DNA of 64,000 nucleotides, from positions 1 to 64,000 of the forward strand of contig JADJRE010000021.1 of the NCBI GenBank assembly GCA_016712375.1. The letters run 5' to 3'. The stretch's first letter is position 1. Every line of letters starts with the position of its first letter. Shown one piece after another: positions 1 to 9,104 of the stretch. A program made the position numbers and the translations under genes. Source of the DNA: Rhodospirillales bacterium (GTDB lineage Bacteria > Pseudomonadota > Alphaproteobacteria > Rhodospirillales > Defluviicoccaceae). The notes under the pieces are model-generated. The model saw only the letters and a program-made list of their open reading frames with translations, was not told the DNA's origin and searched no databases.

Positions 1-185
1 GCAATCTGCGCGTTCGGCTCCGTCGGCGCCAGAGGGCCTGCCCCGACCGTAGCAAAACCATTCTGCTCGTCGATGATAACCAGGCCGCAGCGCCGCCCGG
101 AGAGCGGAAACGGCTCCGCCACCACCGGCAGTTCCTGCCGCAGCCGCGTCAGCAGATCGGACATTTCGCCTTGTCTGCTATTCAT
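1..185 (-). CDS. Cysteine hydrolase (isochorismatase-like), N-terminal fragment
   Basis: Partial gene running off the left edge of the window on the minus strand. Reading from ATG at 185 (alternative ATG at 164) gives about 61 residues with the segment GLVIIDEQNGF, which matches the first beta strand and catalytic Asp region of the isochorismatase/nicotinamidase hydrolase fold (strand, then D-x-Q-x-x-F). The family hydrolyses amides or vinyl ethers using an Asp-Lys-Cys triad. The Lys and Cys would lie outside the window, so substrate and exact subfamily cannot be told. It is followed on the same strand by a noncoding gap before the phosphohexomutase gene. Confidence 0.6.
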   Translation of the reverse strand, partial: MNSRQGEMSDLLTRLRQELPVVAEPFPLSGRRCGLVIIDEQNGFATVGAGPLAPTEPNAQI

Positions 186-251
186 CTTCGTATCCGCACT
201 CCATCCCCGCATCATTTCGAGATGGGCGCGCGGTAGCCGAACCTGCAATCC

Positions 252-1629
252 CTATGCTATGCCGGCCGCATCAATGCCGCTGAGCGACAGCTGACGGACC
301 AATTCAGACGTCAGCCGGCCGAGTCCCACCTCGTCGGGGGCTTCGCAGCGGCCAACCAGCACTGGCTGGGTGTTCGAGGCCCGCAGCAGCCACCAGCCGT
401 CGTCGTTGTTCACGCGTACCCCGTCGATTTCCTGGACGGCGATCCCGGGCACGCCACGCAGCCGGGCACGCACTTCTTCAATGACGGAAAACTTGCGCTC
501 GTCGGCGCAATCGATGCGCAACTCCGGCGTGTTGACCATCTTCGGCAGCGCGTTCAACATCCCGGCAATGCTCTCCTTTGCAGCCATCACTACCGCCAGC
601 AGCCTGACCGCTGCGTAAAGCGCGTCATCGAAGCCGTAGTAGCGGTGGGCAAAGAAGATATGGCCGCTCATCTCGCCGGCCAGCGGCGCGCCTGTCTCAG
701 CCAGCAGCGTCTTGATCAGCGAATGTCCGGTGCGGCTCATCAGCGGCTTGCCGCCGCGCCGCTCGATTTCCTCAGAAGAACACCGGCTCGACTTCACGTC
801 GGCGATGATCGTCGCGCCTGGAATCTCCTTCAGGATCGGCCCGGCGAGGATGATCAGCAGCTGGTCGCCCCAGACCACCCTGCCTCGCCGTCGATCACGC
901 CGATGCGGTCGCCGTCGCCGTCGAAGCCCGATCCCGAGGTCGCAGCCGTGCTCGGCGACGCAGCCTTTCAGGTCGTCAGGTTCTCCTCGACGGTCGGATC
1001 GGGATGATGCGCCGGAAAGGTGCCGTCCACCGCCTCGTTGATCAGCAGGTGGCGGCCGGGCAGACGGTCGCAGAGCCGCCGCAGCACCGCGCCCGCGGCA
1101 CCGTTGCCCGGATCCCAGGCGACGGTCAGCGGCCGGCCCGGCGGCAGGTCGCGAACCAGCCGGTCGAGGTAAGCGTCGGTCACGTCAATCCGCTCTCGAC
1201 CGCGCCCTCGCCCCTCGACGAAGTCGCCGGCCGCGACCATCCGGCCGAGCTCCTGGATGGCATCGCCGAAGAACGCCTTGCCCGCCAGCACCATCTTGAT
1301 GCCGTTGTATTCCGGGAGGATTGTGCGAGCCGGTGATCATCATGCCGCCGCCCGCGCCGAGGTGATGCGCGGCGAAGTACAGCATCGGCGTCGGGCCCAG
1401 CCCGATGCGGTACACCGTGCACGCCGGTCGAGACCAGGCCTTCGACCAGCGCCGCCTCCAGCGCCGGCGAACTCAGACGGCCGTCGTAGCCCACCGCGAC
1501 CGACCGGCCGCCGTCGCGGATCACCATGGTGCCGAAGGCTCTGCCGGTGGCACGCACGCCATCTATGGTAAGCGTATCGCCGACAACGCCGCGGATGTCG
1601 TACTCGCGCAGAATGCTGGGATCGAGCAT
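252..1629 (-). pseudogene. Phosphomannomutase/phosphoglucomutase, frame broken several times
   Basis: Alpha-D-phosphohexomutase that would interconvert hexose-6-P and hexose-1-P to feed nucleotide-sugar synthesis. From ATG 1629 (GAGAGG just upstream) the N-terminus reads MLDPSILREYDIRGVVGD. The catalytic phosphoserine loop GGMMITGSHNPP lies near 1330-1350, the metal loop DGDGDRIGVIDG near 890-925, and the C-terminal phosphate-binding region (LLRASNTQPVLVGRCEA) near 350. These pieces lie in different frames, with breaks near 1410, 1320, 975, 925 and 885, so at least five small indels are needed to join them. All domains are present in order and total length fits the family (about 460 residues). 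A disabled gene or an error-rich consensus are both possible; I favour errors because neighbouring genes show the same pattern. It lies just downstream of ugd and galU, as expected for sugar-nucleotide supply. Confidence 0.8.
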
Positions 1630-1637
1630 GCAGCCTC

Positions 1638-2986
1638 TCATTGGCGACTTCCAGTTCGGCGGGCGCTGACGCGGGATGCGCCGGGGGCCTGCCGATCGAC
1701 ACATAGTCGAAGCCGGCAGCCGCCATCTCCGCCGGATTATAGATGTTGCGCAGATCGCAGATGACCGGTGCGCGCATCAGCGCCTTGAGCCGGGCGAGAT
1801 CGAGGGCGCGGAACTCGTTCCATTCGGTCAGCATGGCAAGGACATCCGCGTCCTCCACCGCTTCGTAAGCGCTGCTGCACCAGGTAACGCCGTCCAGAAG
1901 CCTGCGCGCGTCCGCCCTGCCTTCTGGATCGCAGGCGCGGACCCGGGCGCCGGCGCGCAGCAGCGCCGGTATGATCACCAGGCTCGGTGCATCACGCATG
2001 TCGTCGGTGTTCGGCTTGAAGGTCAGGCCAAGCACCGCCACCGTGCGGCCCTCGACCGAGCCGCCGCACGCGGCAACGATCCGCTCGGCCATGCGCTGCT
2101 TACGGGCGTCGTTGATGGCAATCACAGTATCCACGAGCCGCAAGGGAGTGCCGGCCTGTTCGGCCGTCCGCGCCAGCGCCAGCGTGTCCTTGGGAAAGCA
2201 CGAGCCGCCGTATCCCGGGCCAGGGTGCAGAAATTTGCGGCCAATCCGTCCATCCAACCCGATCCCGCGGGCCACATCATGAACGTCGGCGCTCAGCTGC
2301 TCGCACAAGTCGGCAATTTCATTGATGTAGGTGATCTTCATCGCCAGATAGGCGTTCGCCGCGTACTTGATCACCTCCGCCGTTCGCCGTGAGGTGAACA
2401 CAATAGGCGTTTCGATCAGATAGAGGACCCGATAGAGCTGCCGCATCACCTCGCGGGCGCGGACGCTTTCGGTACCGATGATGATCCGATCGGGGCGCAT
2501 GAAGTCGTTGATCGCCGAGCCTTCGCGCAGGAACTCCGGATTGGAGACCACGTCGAAGTCGCCTTCCGGCAGCCGGGCCCGCAGGATTCGTTCCAGCTCA
2601 TCGCCCGTACCGACCGGTACAGTCGATTTGGTGACCACCACGCAGTAGCCCGTGACCGCTCTCGCCACTTCCTCTGCGGCCGCATAGACGAACGACAAAT
2701 CGGCGTGGCCGTCGCCGCGGCGGCTGGGGGTTCCCACGGCAATAAAGACCGCGTCCGCCCCGGCCACCGCAGCCGGCAGTTCGACCGAGAATTTCAGCCG
2801 CCCGGCGGCCGTATTCGACGCGACCAGGGTATCGAGCCCCGGCTCGTAGATCGGGATTTCCCCCCGCCACAGGCGCTCGATCTTGCCGGCGTCATTGTCA
2901 ACGCAGACAACATCCACGCCGAACTCCGAGAAGCAGGCGGCCGACACCAGTCCGACATAGCCCGCGCCGATCATCGCGATCCGCAT
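1638..2986 (-). CDS. ugd: UDP-glucose 6-dehydrogenase
   Basis: Oxidises UDP-glucose to UDP-glucuronate with two NAD+, supplying precursors for capsule or LPS sugars. The N-terminal Rossmann motif GAGYVG is at residues 7-12, and the catalytic cysteine is Cys263 in GPGYGGSCFPKD. The C-terminal domain contains GLTFKPNTDDMRDAPS. The frame as given does not stop where the family ends (about residue 435, after YVSIGRP): it reads on through the start of the mutase gene to 1340, giving 548 residues. Removing one C from the CCCCC run near 1670 brings a TGA at 1638-1640 into frame, 8 bases before the mutase ATG, so I place the end there. It forms a tight minus-strand cluster with galU (40 bases upstream). 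Confidence 0.9.
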
Positions 2987-3026
2987 CGAAAAACAATCCC
3001 CCTCCTCGGCGGTTGTTTCGCCAGCG

Positions 3027-3896
3027 TCAGTTGTACTTGGCCAGCATGTCCCGGACCCGCCCGCTCATGTCCGGACGCTCCAGCGCGTAGGCCAGGTTGG
3101 CCTCGAGATAGCCGACCTTGCTGCCGCAATCGAAGCGGCGTCCCTCGAAGCGAAAGCCGTTGAAAGGAACCAGCCCTATCGTCTTCGCCATCGCATCGGT
3201 GAGCTGGATCTCGTTGCCGGCGCCGCGTTCCTGGTGCTCCAGGATGGTCAGCACGATGGGCTCGAGGATGTAGCGGCCGATGATTGCCAGGGAAGACGGC
3301 GCCACTTCGGGCTTCGGCTTCTCGACAACGCCCTTTGCGGGGATCAGCCTTCCGCTCTCGCTTGCAGCGTCGATGATACCGTACTGGTCGGTCATCGTCG
3401 GCGGTACTTCCTCGACCGCGACGAGGTTCCCGCCAACCTTCCTATGCGCGTCCACCATCTGCCTCAGGCAGCCTGGCTGGGACAGAATGAGGTCGTCGGC
3501 GAGCAGGACGGCGAACGGCTCGTCGCTGATGAAGTTGCGTGCGCACCAGACAGCATGACCCAGTCCCAATGGCTCTTGCTGCCGCGTATAGGAGATGTGG
3601 CCGGGCGCCGGCATCCAGTCGAGCACCGAACGCAGCGAGTCTTGCTTGCCGCGCTCGCGCAGTACCGTCTCCAGCTCGACGCTGTGGTCGAAATGGTCCT
3701 CGATGGCGCTCTTGGCGCGACCGGTGACAAAAATGAACTCCTCGATGCCCGCTTCCTGGGCTTCTTCGACGGCGTACTGGATCAGCGGCTTGTCGACGAT
3801 CGGCAGCATTTCCTTCGGCATCGCCTTCGTCGCGGGGAGGAAGCGGGTGCCGAGGCCGGCGACCGGAAACACCGCCTTGCGAACCGGTTTGGGCAT
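3027..3896 (-). CDS. galU: UTP--glucose-1-phosphate uridylyltransferase
   Basis: Makes UDP-glucose from UTP and glucose-1-phosphate, directly upstream of the enzyme that oxidises UDP-glucose (Ugd). The 289-residue protein has the nucleotidyltransferase signature GLGTRFLPATKAMPKEM at about residues 14-30, a conserved stretch IQYAVEEAQEAGI next to it, and the GalU-typical segments FAVLLADDLI and VEKPKPEVAPSSLAIIGRY. Length and start (ATG at 3896) agree with bacterial GalU. Together with the phosphohexomutase and Ugd this forms a route from glucose-6-P to UDP-glucuronate. The frame is intact. Confidence 0.95.
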   Translation of the reverse strand: MPKPVRKAVFPVAGLGTRFLPATKAMPKEMLPIVDKPLIQYAVEEAQEAGIEEFIFVTGRAKSAIEDHFDHSVELETVLRERGKQDSLRSVLDWMPAPGHISYTRQQEPLGLGHAVWCARNFISDEPFAVLLADDLILSQPGCLRQMVDAHRKVGGNLVAVEEVPPTMTDQYGIIDAASESGRLIPAKGVVEKPKPEVAPSSLAIIGRYILEPIVLTILEHQERGAGNEIQLTDAMAKTIGLVPFNGFRFEGRRFDCGSKVGYLEANLAYALERPDMSGRVRDMLAKYN

Positions 3897-3950
3897 TGAT
3901 CAACCTCTACGTGAAAGGAAGGACCGAGGACCGCGGGCGTCGGATGCGCT

Positions 3951-4060
3951 TTAGCCGATCACGATGCCGCGCTCCCTGATGATGTTCAGGGTTATCGAGC
4001 AGCGATTTGGCGTGAGGCGAATACCACACCTCGCGATCCGGGGCCACCGAAAGACGCGGT
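3951..4060 (-). other. Possible 3' remnant of an unidentified gene
   Basis: Between galU and the J-domain gene the minus strand carries a short peptide-like stretch, REVWYSPHAKSLLDN, which one frame shift joins to LNIIRERGIVIG and a TAA at 3951. It looks like a protein C-terminus rather than random DNA, but no start or upstream domain is visible. I do not recognise the family. It could equally be chance. Confidence 0.25.
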
Positions 4061-4106
4061 CGCGGTGATTGACTGCAGCATGGCTGCCCGGCGCGCCGGG
4101 CTTCGC

Positions 4107-4869
4107 TCAGCGTCGGCGCGCGCCGGCAAGCAGCACATCGCGCGCCCGGTTGACCTGCGCCGCCAGGAATGACGAGCCGCCGCGATCGGGATGCAGATGC
4201 CGGATCAGCCGTTGATGCGCCGTCCTGATTTCCTCTTCGCTGGATCCAGCGCTCAGCCCAAGCACCCGGTAGGCATCCTCCGGCGGTCATCGCACCGGCC
4301 GGTTCGCCCCCGCGCTGCCCTTTTCCGCCCTCGTCATCGCCGTCGTCCCCCGCCGTTCGCTCGGTACGCCAGTCTGGACAGCGGCGGTCGAGATAAGCTT
4401 CCAACAATCGCCCCGACCTGCTGTCCTGGGCACGCACTTCTGGCAGCATTCTCACGAGGTCGCCAACGTTGAGCTCGCTTAGCGGACGGCCGGCCTGCGG
4501 GCCTTCCAACACCTCACCGTCGAGTTCTCCCGTGTCGTGGTCGAGACGCATGTCAAAAAAGCGGGTGCGCACCTGCGACGCTTGTCCGGGCGTCTTGCCA
4601 ACGCCGCCGAGGCCGCCGAAGGCAGCAGTTCCACCCCAGCCGCCCCAGCCACTGCGCCGCAGCACGAACGGCAGCAGCAGAGGCAGCAGGCCGAACAGCC
4701 AGCCGGCCCGGCCACTGAGGAGCAACAGGCCTCCGGCAACGCCGATAACGACGATTGCCGCCGTCTTGACCGCGAACAACAGCGTCTTCGGATCGGCCGC
4801 GGCCGCCCATCGGACGACAGCGAGGCCAAGGAACAGCAGGCCGATACCGGCGAGCAGCCAGAGGAGCAC
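4107..4869 (-). CDS. Membrane-anchored J-domain protein (frameshift near 4280)
   Basis: Probable membrane co-chaperone for DnaK. The N-terminus has two hydrophobic segments (residues about 1-25 and 33-70), then a Gly/Trp-rich linker and a conserved middle region containing LNVGDLVRMLPEV and LLEAYLDRRCPDW. The C-terminal J-domain reads EDAYRVLGLSAGSSEEEIRT, then LIRHLHPDRGGSSF with the HPD tripeptide that stimulates Hsp70 ATPase, and ends ARRR-stop at 4107. The J-domain is one frame away from the N-terminal part: dropping one G near 4280 (ACCGCCGGAGGATGCC) gives a continuous protein of about 250 residues. Without that correction the frame runs to 3907 with unrelated residues. The start is 4 bases from the upstream VWA gene, so the two are probably co-translated. 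Confidence 0.8.
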
Positions 4870-4873
4870 CGGG

Positions 4874-5596
4874 TCAGCGCCCCTCTCGCCGCTGCGTGAT
4901 CTGGTGTGCGATGCGCTTTACCTCGCCGCCGGCGGAGGCTGCGTGACGCAGCAGTGCCGGTCCGCCACCGGCGGCATAGACGGCGACGGCGCACAGGAGC
5001 TGACGCAGGGCATCGGGGCTCGACGAATCGAAGCGGCAATATGCTCCCGAGGTGAGACGCGCAACCTCCTGGAAAGCCCGCGCGGCTCGGGGATCGTCAC
5101 CCTCGTGGAACATGAAGGCGGGAACCCCCAGCGTCCCGAGCTGGCCGGCGCGGCTCGCCAGGAGATCGATCACCTCTTCACAGCAATCGCCGACGAACAC
5201 CAGGGCTCCTACCCGCTGCGCCAGCGCCTCGTTGATTGCATGCTGCAGCACTCTGGCGATCTGGGTTTCGCCGGCGCGGCAGGATACCGAGGTCATCATC
5301 CTCAGCAATGGCGCCGCTTGCGATACCCACGGGCTCGCCTTGAACTCGCCGTACCCGCGATAGAAACAGAGCTGGATCTTTAGCCCTCCCACCGCTTGCG
5401 CGGCGATGAACATTTCCGCCTGGATGCGCGTCGCCCTATCCCACGTGGCTTGCCGGCTGCCGGTGGCGTCGAGCGCGAACAACAGCCGCCCTCGTGTCTC
5501 CGAGGCGCGGGCGCCGCGGCGATCAAGCCGTTCCAAGAAGGCGTCGACGTCCGCCGACGAGGCGATGGTAGTGAGAGACTTGTCGTTGCCGTTCAT
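4874..5596 (-). CDS. VWA-like protein paired with the J-domain gene
   Basis: A 240-residue soluble protein with a von Willebrand factor A-like fold: strand RGRLLFALDATGSRQATWD (a MIDAS-like D-x-T/S-x-S), IQLCFYRGYGEF, and GALVFVGDCCEEVIDLL, typical of alternating strands and helices. A C-terminal helix continues to about residue 230. There is no signal peptide, so it is probably cytosolic. It is the first gene of a two-gene unit with the membrane J-domain protein 4 bases downstream, suggesting a joint role in protein quality control or complex assembly. Specific function is unknown. Confidence 0.7.
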   Translation of the reverse strand: MNGNDKSLTTIASSADVDAFLERLDRRGARASETRGRLLFALDATGSRQATWDRATRIQAEMFIAAQAVGGLKIQLCFYRGYGEFKASPWVSQAAPLLRMMTSVSCRAGETQIARVLQHAINEALAQRVGALVFVGDCCEEVIDLLASRAGQLGTLGVPAFMFHEGDDPRAARAFQEVARLTSGAYCRFDSSSPDALRQLLCAVAVYAAGGGPALLRHAASAGGEVKRIAHQITQRREGR

Positions 5597-5726
5597 CGTA
5601 AGACCGCAACCCGGCCGGCCGGAATGATGGACTTGTTAACTTTCAAGATAGCGAGGTTTGTTAGATTATCTACTCGGTCGGGGTCGAGCGGTGTAAACCA
5701 GCGCCGTCGGGCGATGGAGAGCGGGG

Positions 5727-6869
5727 ATGGTTGAACGGTGTGAGTGTGTGGTCGTCGGTGCGGGGGCCGTCGGTCTGGCGATCGCGCACGCGCTGGCGGC
5801 AACGGGTCGCGAGGTTATCGTGCTGGAGGCGGCCGAAACGTTCGGCACCGTCACCAGTTCGCGGAATTCGGAAGTGATCCATGCCGGCCTCTACTATCCG
5901 CCGGGCAGCCTGAAGGCGCGCTTTTGCCGGCGTGGGCGGGACCTGCTCTACCCATGGCTGCGCGACCATGGCATCGAGCACCTGCGCTGCGAGAAGCTGG
6001 TGGTCGCGACGGACGAGGCGGAGGTCGATCAGCTCCGTGGCGTACAGGCCCGGGCGCTGGCCAACGGCGTCGAGGATATCCGCTGGATCTCCGCTGACGA
6101 AGCACGCTCGATGGAGCCGGAAGTGCGCTGTCTCGCAGCGTTGCACTCGCCGTCAACCGGCATCTTCGACAGCCACGGCTACATGCTGAGCCTGAAGGGT
6201 GCCGCCGAAGCGCTGGGAGCGATGTTCGCGTTTCACTCCCGGGTCGCGAGCGGCTCGGTGCGCGAGGACGGCATTCTGTTGCGCGTCGAGACCGGCGGCA
6301 GCGTCGGCACTAACGGAACACGCGGCGATGAAAGCTTCGAGCTGCTGTGCAACATCGTCGTCAACAGCGCCGGGCTCGGAGCCCAGGCGCTGTCGCGCGC
6401 CATCGACGGCCTGTCTCCCGCCAGCGTGCCGCCGCTGCACTATTCCAAGGGCTGCTACTTCTCGCTCGCCGGCCGGCCGCCATTCCAGCGGCTGGTCTAT
6501 CCGCCGCCGGAGCATGCCAGCATTGGCCTGCATTATACCCGCGACCTCGCCGGCCGCGGCCGCTTCGGACCGGACGCACAATGGGTCGAGTCGGTCGAAT
6601 ACACCGTCGACGCCGGCCGCGCGGAACAGTTCTACGCCTCGATCCGCCGCTACTGGCCGGGCCTGAAGGATGGCGCCCTCGCCCCCGACTATGCCGGCAT
6701 CCGCCCGAAGATCCAGGCACCGGGCGAAGTGGCGGTGGACTTCGTCATCCACGGCCCGGAGACCCACGGCGTCCCCAACCTGATCGCGCTGTACGGCATC
6801 GAGTCGCCGGGGCTTACCTCATCTCTGGCGATCGCCGATCACGTGGCGGAACGGCTGAACGGCGCCTGA
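5727..6869 (+). CDS. LhgO-like FAD-dependent oxidoreductase
   Basis: DAO-fold flavoprotein of 380 residues, close to the L-2-hydroxyglutarate oxidase/dehydrogenase (LhgO/YgaF) group. The FAD-binding motif VVVGAGAVGLAIAHAL lies at residues 8-23. The diagnostic SSRNSEVIHAGLYYPPGSLK follows at about residue 45, and the C-terminal FAD region GIESPGLTSSLAIADHVAERL is near the end. The enzyme would oxidise a 2-hydroxy acid and pass electrons to quinone or oxygen; the substrate is inferred from the family only. It is divergent from the VWA gene with a 130-base gap holding the presumed promoters. The frame is intact. Confidence 0.85.
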   Translation: MVERCECVVVGAGAVGLAIAHALAATGREVIVLEAAETFGTVTSSRNSEVIHAGLYYPPGSLKARFCRRGRDLLYPWLRDHGIEHLRCEKLVVATDEAEVDQLRGVQARALANGVEDIRWISADEARSMEPEVRCLAALHSPSTGIFDSHGYMLSLKGAAEALGAMFAFHSRVASGSVREDGILLRVETGGSVGTNGTRGDESFELLCNIVVNSAGLGAQALSRAIDGLSPASVPPLHYSKGCYFSLAGRPPFQRLVYPPPEHASIGLHYTRDLAGRGRFGPDAQWVESVEYTVDAGRAEQFYASIRRYWPGLKDGALAPDYAGIRPKIQAPGEVAVDFVIHGPETHGVPNLIALYGIESPGLTSSLAIADHVAERLNGA

Positions 6870-6901
6870 GCCGCCACGACCACGCAAGCAGACGCTTGGC
6901 G

Positions 6902-7285
6902 ATGGAGGTCACGGTGACTGGACGCTTGTGCGACAGACATCGCGCACTCTCGGCGCTTAATTGGTGCGCGGCGGCGCTGGTCATTCTGATTTTCGCGCCG
7001 TTCGCGGCAGTTGCCGAGCCGCTGTTCGGCGATCTGCCGCCGGGCATCCGCAAAGCACAGCCAAGCGCCTCGGTGCCGGCCGACCTGCCCGGCAGCCGCA
7101 TCGATCCGTGCGCCATCTATGCCGGCGTCACGCTGCTCGTGCCGGTGCGGCGCGGCGCCCTCGTTGAGGTCAACCCTGCAGCCGTCGCCAGCGCGAACGG
7201 CAGCCCATGCGCCCACCCGTCCGCCGCCGTGCATCCCGATACCGCTCCCGGCGGCGCGCTGCCGATTGGTGAAGCCAGCGAGTGA
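6902..7285 (+). CDS. Small exported hypothetical protein
   Basis: From ATG 6902 the frame encodes 127 residues with a hydrophobic segment AALVILIFAPFAAVAEPLFG at about residues 29-48 that looks like a signal peptide with an Ala-rich cleavage site. The mature part is Pro/Ala-rich, with two or three cysteines (SRIDPCAIYAGV, GSPCAHP) that could pair in the periplasm. No known domain is recognised. It lies 32 bases downstream of the FAD oxidoreductase on the same strand and may be co-transcribed. Confidence 0.5.
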   Translation: MEVTVTGRLCDRHRALSALNWCAAALVILIFAPFAAVAEPLFGDLPPGIRKAQPSASVPADLPGSRIDPCAIYAGVTLLVPVRRGALVEVNPAAVASANGSPCAHPSAAVHPDTAPGGALPIGEASE

Positions 7286-7427
7286 GATCGACGCTAAATC
7301 CGTGCCTCGTCCCGCAAGCAGCGGGTCACGCTGCGCTGCTGACGGCAGGTGATCCAGTCTCCGCGGGCTATCACCCATGGCGCGGGCGTCCTCCGGCGCG
7401 AGCTGCCCTGGAGGGAGCAGGACGAGG

Positions 7428-7743
7428 CTAGTTGTCGTACTTGACCTTCTCGACCTTTTGGCCTTCCCGATCGACAATACACTCAAAAGTTACGTGCTTG
7501 TTCTCGTCGCCCTTGTTGAACGTGGCCTTGCCGGATAGCTTTTCCTTTCGGTCCGATTCCCGATCACGGTCCAGGTGACCATCGATTTCAACTGCGGTCA
7601 CTTGCGGATGTTGCTGTTTGATCTGGTCGAGCAAGCCCTTCTTACAGCCCTCGTACGCCCACGAGCCGGGTCGTTGAGTTCCTGTGCGGATGCCGACGCG
7701 GCGGCCATCACCAGCAGGCAATTACAACTACAGCGGTCTTCAT
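7428..7743 (-). CDS. Small periplasmic hypothetical protein (frameshifted N-terminus)
   Basis: The C-terminal 80 residues (WAYEGCKKGLLDQIKQQH ... ECIVDREGQKVEKVKYDN) form a charged domain with two cysteines. The start is best placed at ATG 7743, preceded by a strong GGAGGAGGG site. One or two single-base shifts near 7690-7715 connect a signal peptide (MKTAVVVIAC ... MAAASASAQELNDP) to the rest. Without them the frame begins at 7721 with an unnatural N-terminus. It would be a secreted protein of about 100 residues. No family is recognised. Confidence 0.55.
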
Positions 7744-7917
7744 AACTTCCCTCCTCCTTGACGTCGCATAACCCACGCTCTAAAGCTCGTAATAAGCGAA
7801 CGAGCCGCGCTTAGCAACGCGTTGCTCATCGGCCAGGGCGCCGCATTGAAGCTCGTCACGTCGGGACTGCGCTGGGGCAACGTAAGCAGCTAGGTGCGCG
7901 TTGAGAAGGAACCCCGC

Positions 7918-8677
7918 ATGAGAAGAATATGGCTCGCTTTGGCGACCTCCCTGACACTGCAAGCGTCGCCGTTATTTGCGCAGGACATCCGGCAGGAACG
8001 GGTTCACTTCAAAGCGGGAGCCTCGTCGGCGACGATCAACGGGCGTATCAAGGGTAACGAGACCCTCGATTACGTTCTCAACGCCCGCAAGGGGCAGTCG
8101 ATGAACGTCAGCATGGCGACCGATAATACCGCCAACTACTTCAACATCCTGGCGCCGGGCGAAAACGAAAACCGCGATGTTTAACGGCTCGACGGGCGAC
8201 AACCAGTATGAGGGGATCCTGCCTGAAACCGGAGACTACAGGATTCGCGTCTATCTGGTGCGCAATGCGGCGCGGCGGAACGAAGTAGCGAACTATCGCC
8301 TGGAGATGATCATCAGCGACGCCGGAAAAGACACAGCGGCGGCGAACGACGCTGCGACCACCGCTACAACCCGCGCCGGGCAAGGCGACTTCGACGCCAA
8401 GGGGCAAGTCCCGTGCGCACAGCATAAGGGTCAACCGATGGGACAGTGCCAGTTCGGCGTAGCGCGGGCCGGCGGCGGCACCGCCACGGTCATCGTCACT
8501 TGGCCCGACCGCAGGACGCGGGCGCTGTTTTTCGTCGAAGGTAAGTTCAACAGCGCCGACACCAGCCAGGCCGACGGCTACCCCGCATACAGCGCCACGC
8601 GCGAGAGCGACCTCAACATGATCCGGGTGGGCGACGAACGTTACGAGATTCCCGATGCAGTCATCTTTGGCGGGTGA
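7918..8677 (+). CDS. Secreted protein with PPC-like beta-sandwich domain (frameshift near 8172)
   Basis: From ATG 7918 a clear signal peptide (MRRIWLALATSLTLQASPLFAQ) precedes a beta-rich domain: INGRIKGNETLDYVLNARKG, then MSVSM-like NVSMATDNTANYFNIL, then FNGSTGDNQYEGILPETGDY and RIRVYLVRNAARRNEVANY. This arrangement resembles bacterial pre-peptidase C-type beta sandwiches. A second region, after a Thr/Ala linker, has four cysteine-flanked strands ending YEIPDAVIFGG. The domain is split by a frame shift near 8172, which I treat as a single-base error. The lipoprotein at 9105-9641 carries the same domain. Likely periplasmic; function unknown. Confidence 0.65.
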
Positions 8678-8751
8678 CGCTGGCGTCGTTAAGCCGTTTG
8701 ACGTAGCGCAGATCGCAACGGCAACGCGACGCCGCTGCTGGGGATCCAAGT

Positions 8752-9036
8752 ATGAAGCTACGTTCCATCCTCAGGGTGTTAGCCGGGATGTACACGCTCG
8801 CCGGCATCGGCGCGCTGATCATCGGCTTCGTGTTGCCTTGGGACGACCCTCTCGCCGCGGTCTACCCGCTCTTGCTTGGCGCGCCCTGGACGTTCCTGTT
8901 GTCCGCGGTCGATGGTTATGCCGAAGAGTCACCGGTGATAAACATTATCCTGATCACCGGCGCGATCACCCTCAACGCCGCATTGCTTTGGTGGTGGGCG
9001 CTGACACGACGGCGCCCTGCGGAGGATCCAAAATGA
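8752..9036 (+). CDS. Small integral membrane protein
   Basis: A 94-residue protein with three hydrophobic stretches: ILRVLAGMYTLAGIGALIIG, VYPLLLGAPWTFLLSAV and VINIILITGAITLNAALLWW. It ends in a basic tail (TRRRPAEDPK). No family is recognised. It lies between two genes that encode the same secreted domain (7918-8677 and 9105-9641), with gaps of 74 and 68 bases on the same strand, so the three may form one transcription unit. The ribosome site before 8752 is weak. Confidence 0.55.
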   Translation: MKLRSILRVLAGMYTLAGIGALIIGFVLPWDDPLAAVYPLLLGAPWTFLLSAVDGYAEESPVINIILITGAITLNAALLWWWALTRRRPAEDPK

Positions 9037-9104
9037 ATTGGTCCGTGCTGTTCCATTCGCGCGTCGCGTACCATTGCATAACTCTCTGAAGCAGGAGGAT
9101 TATC

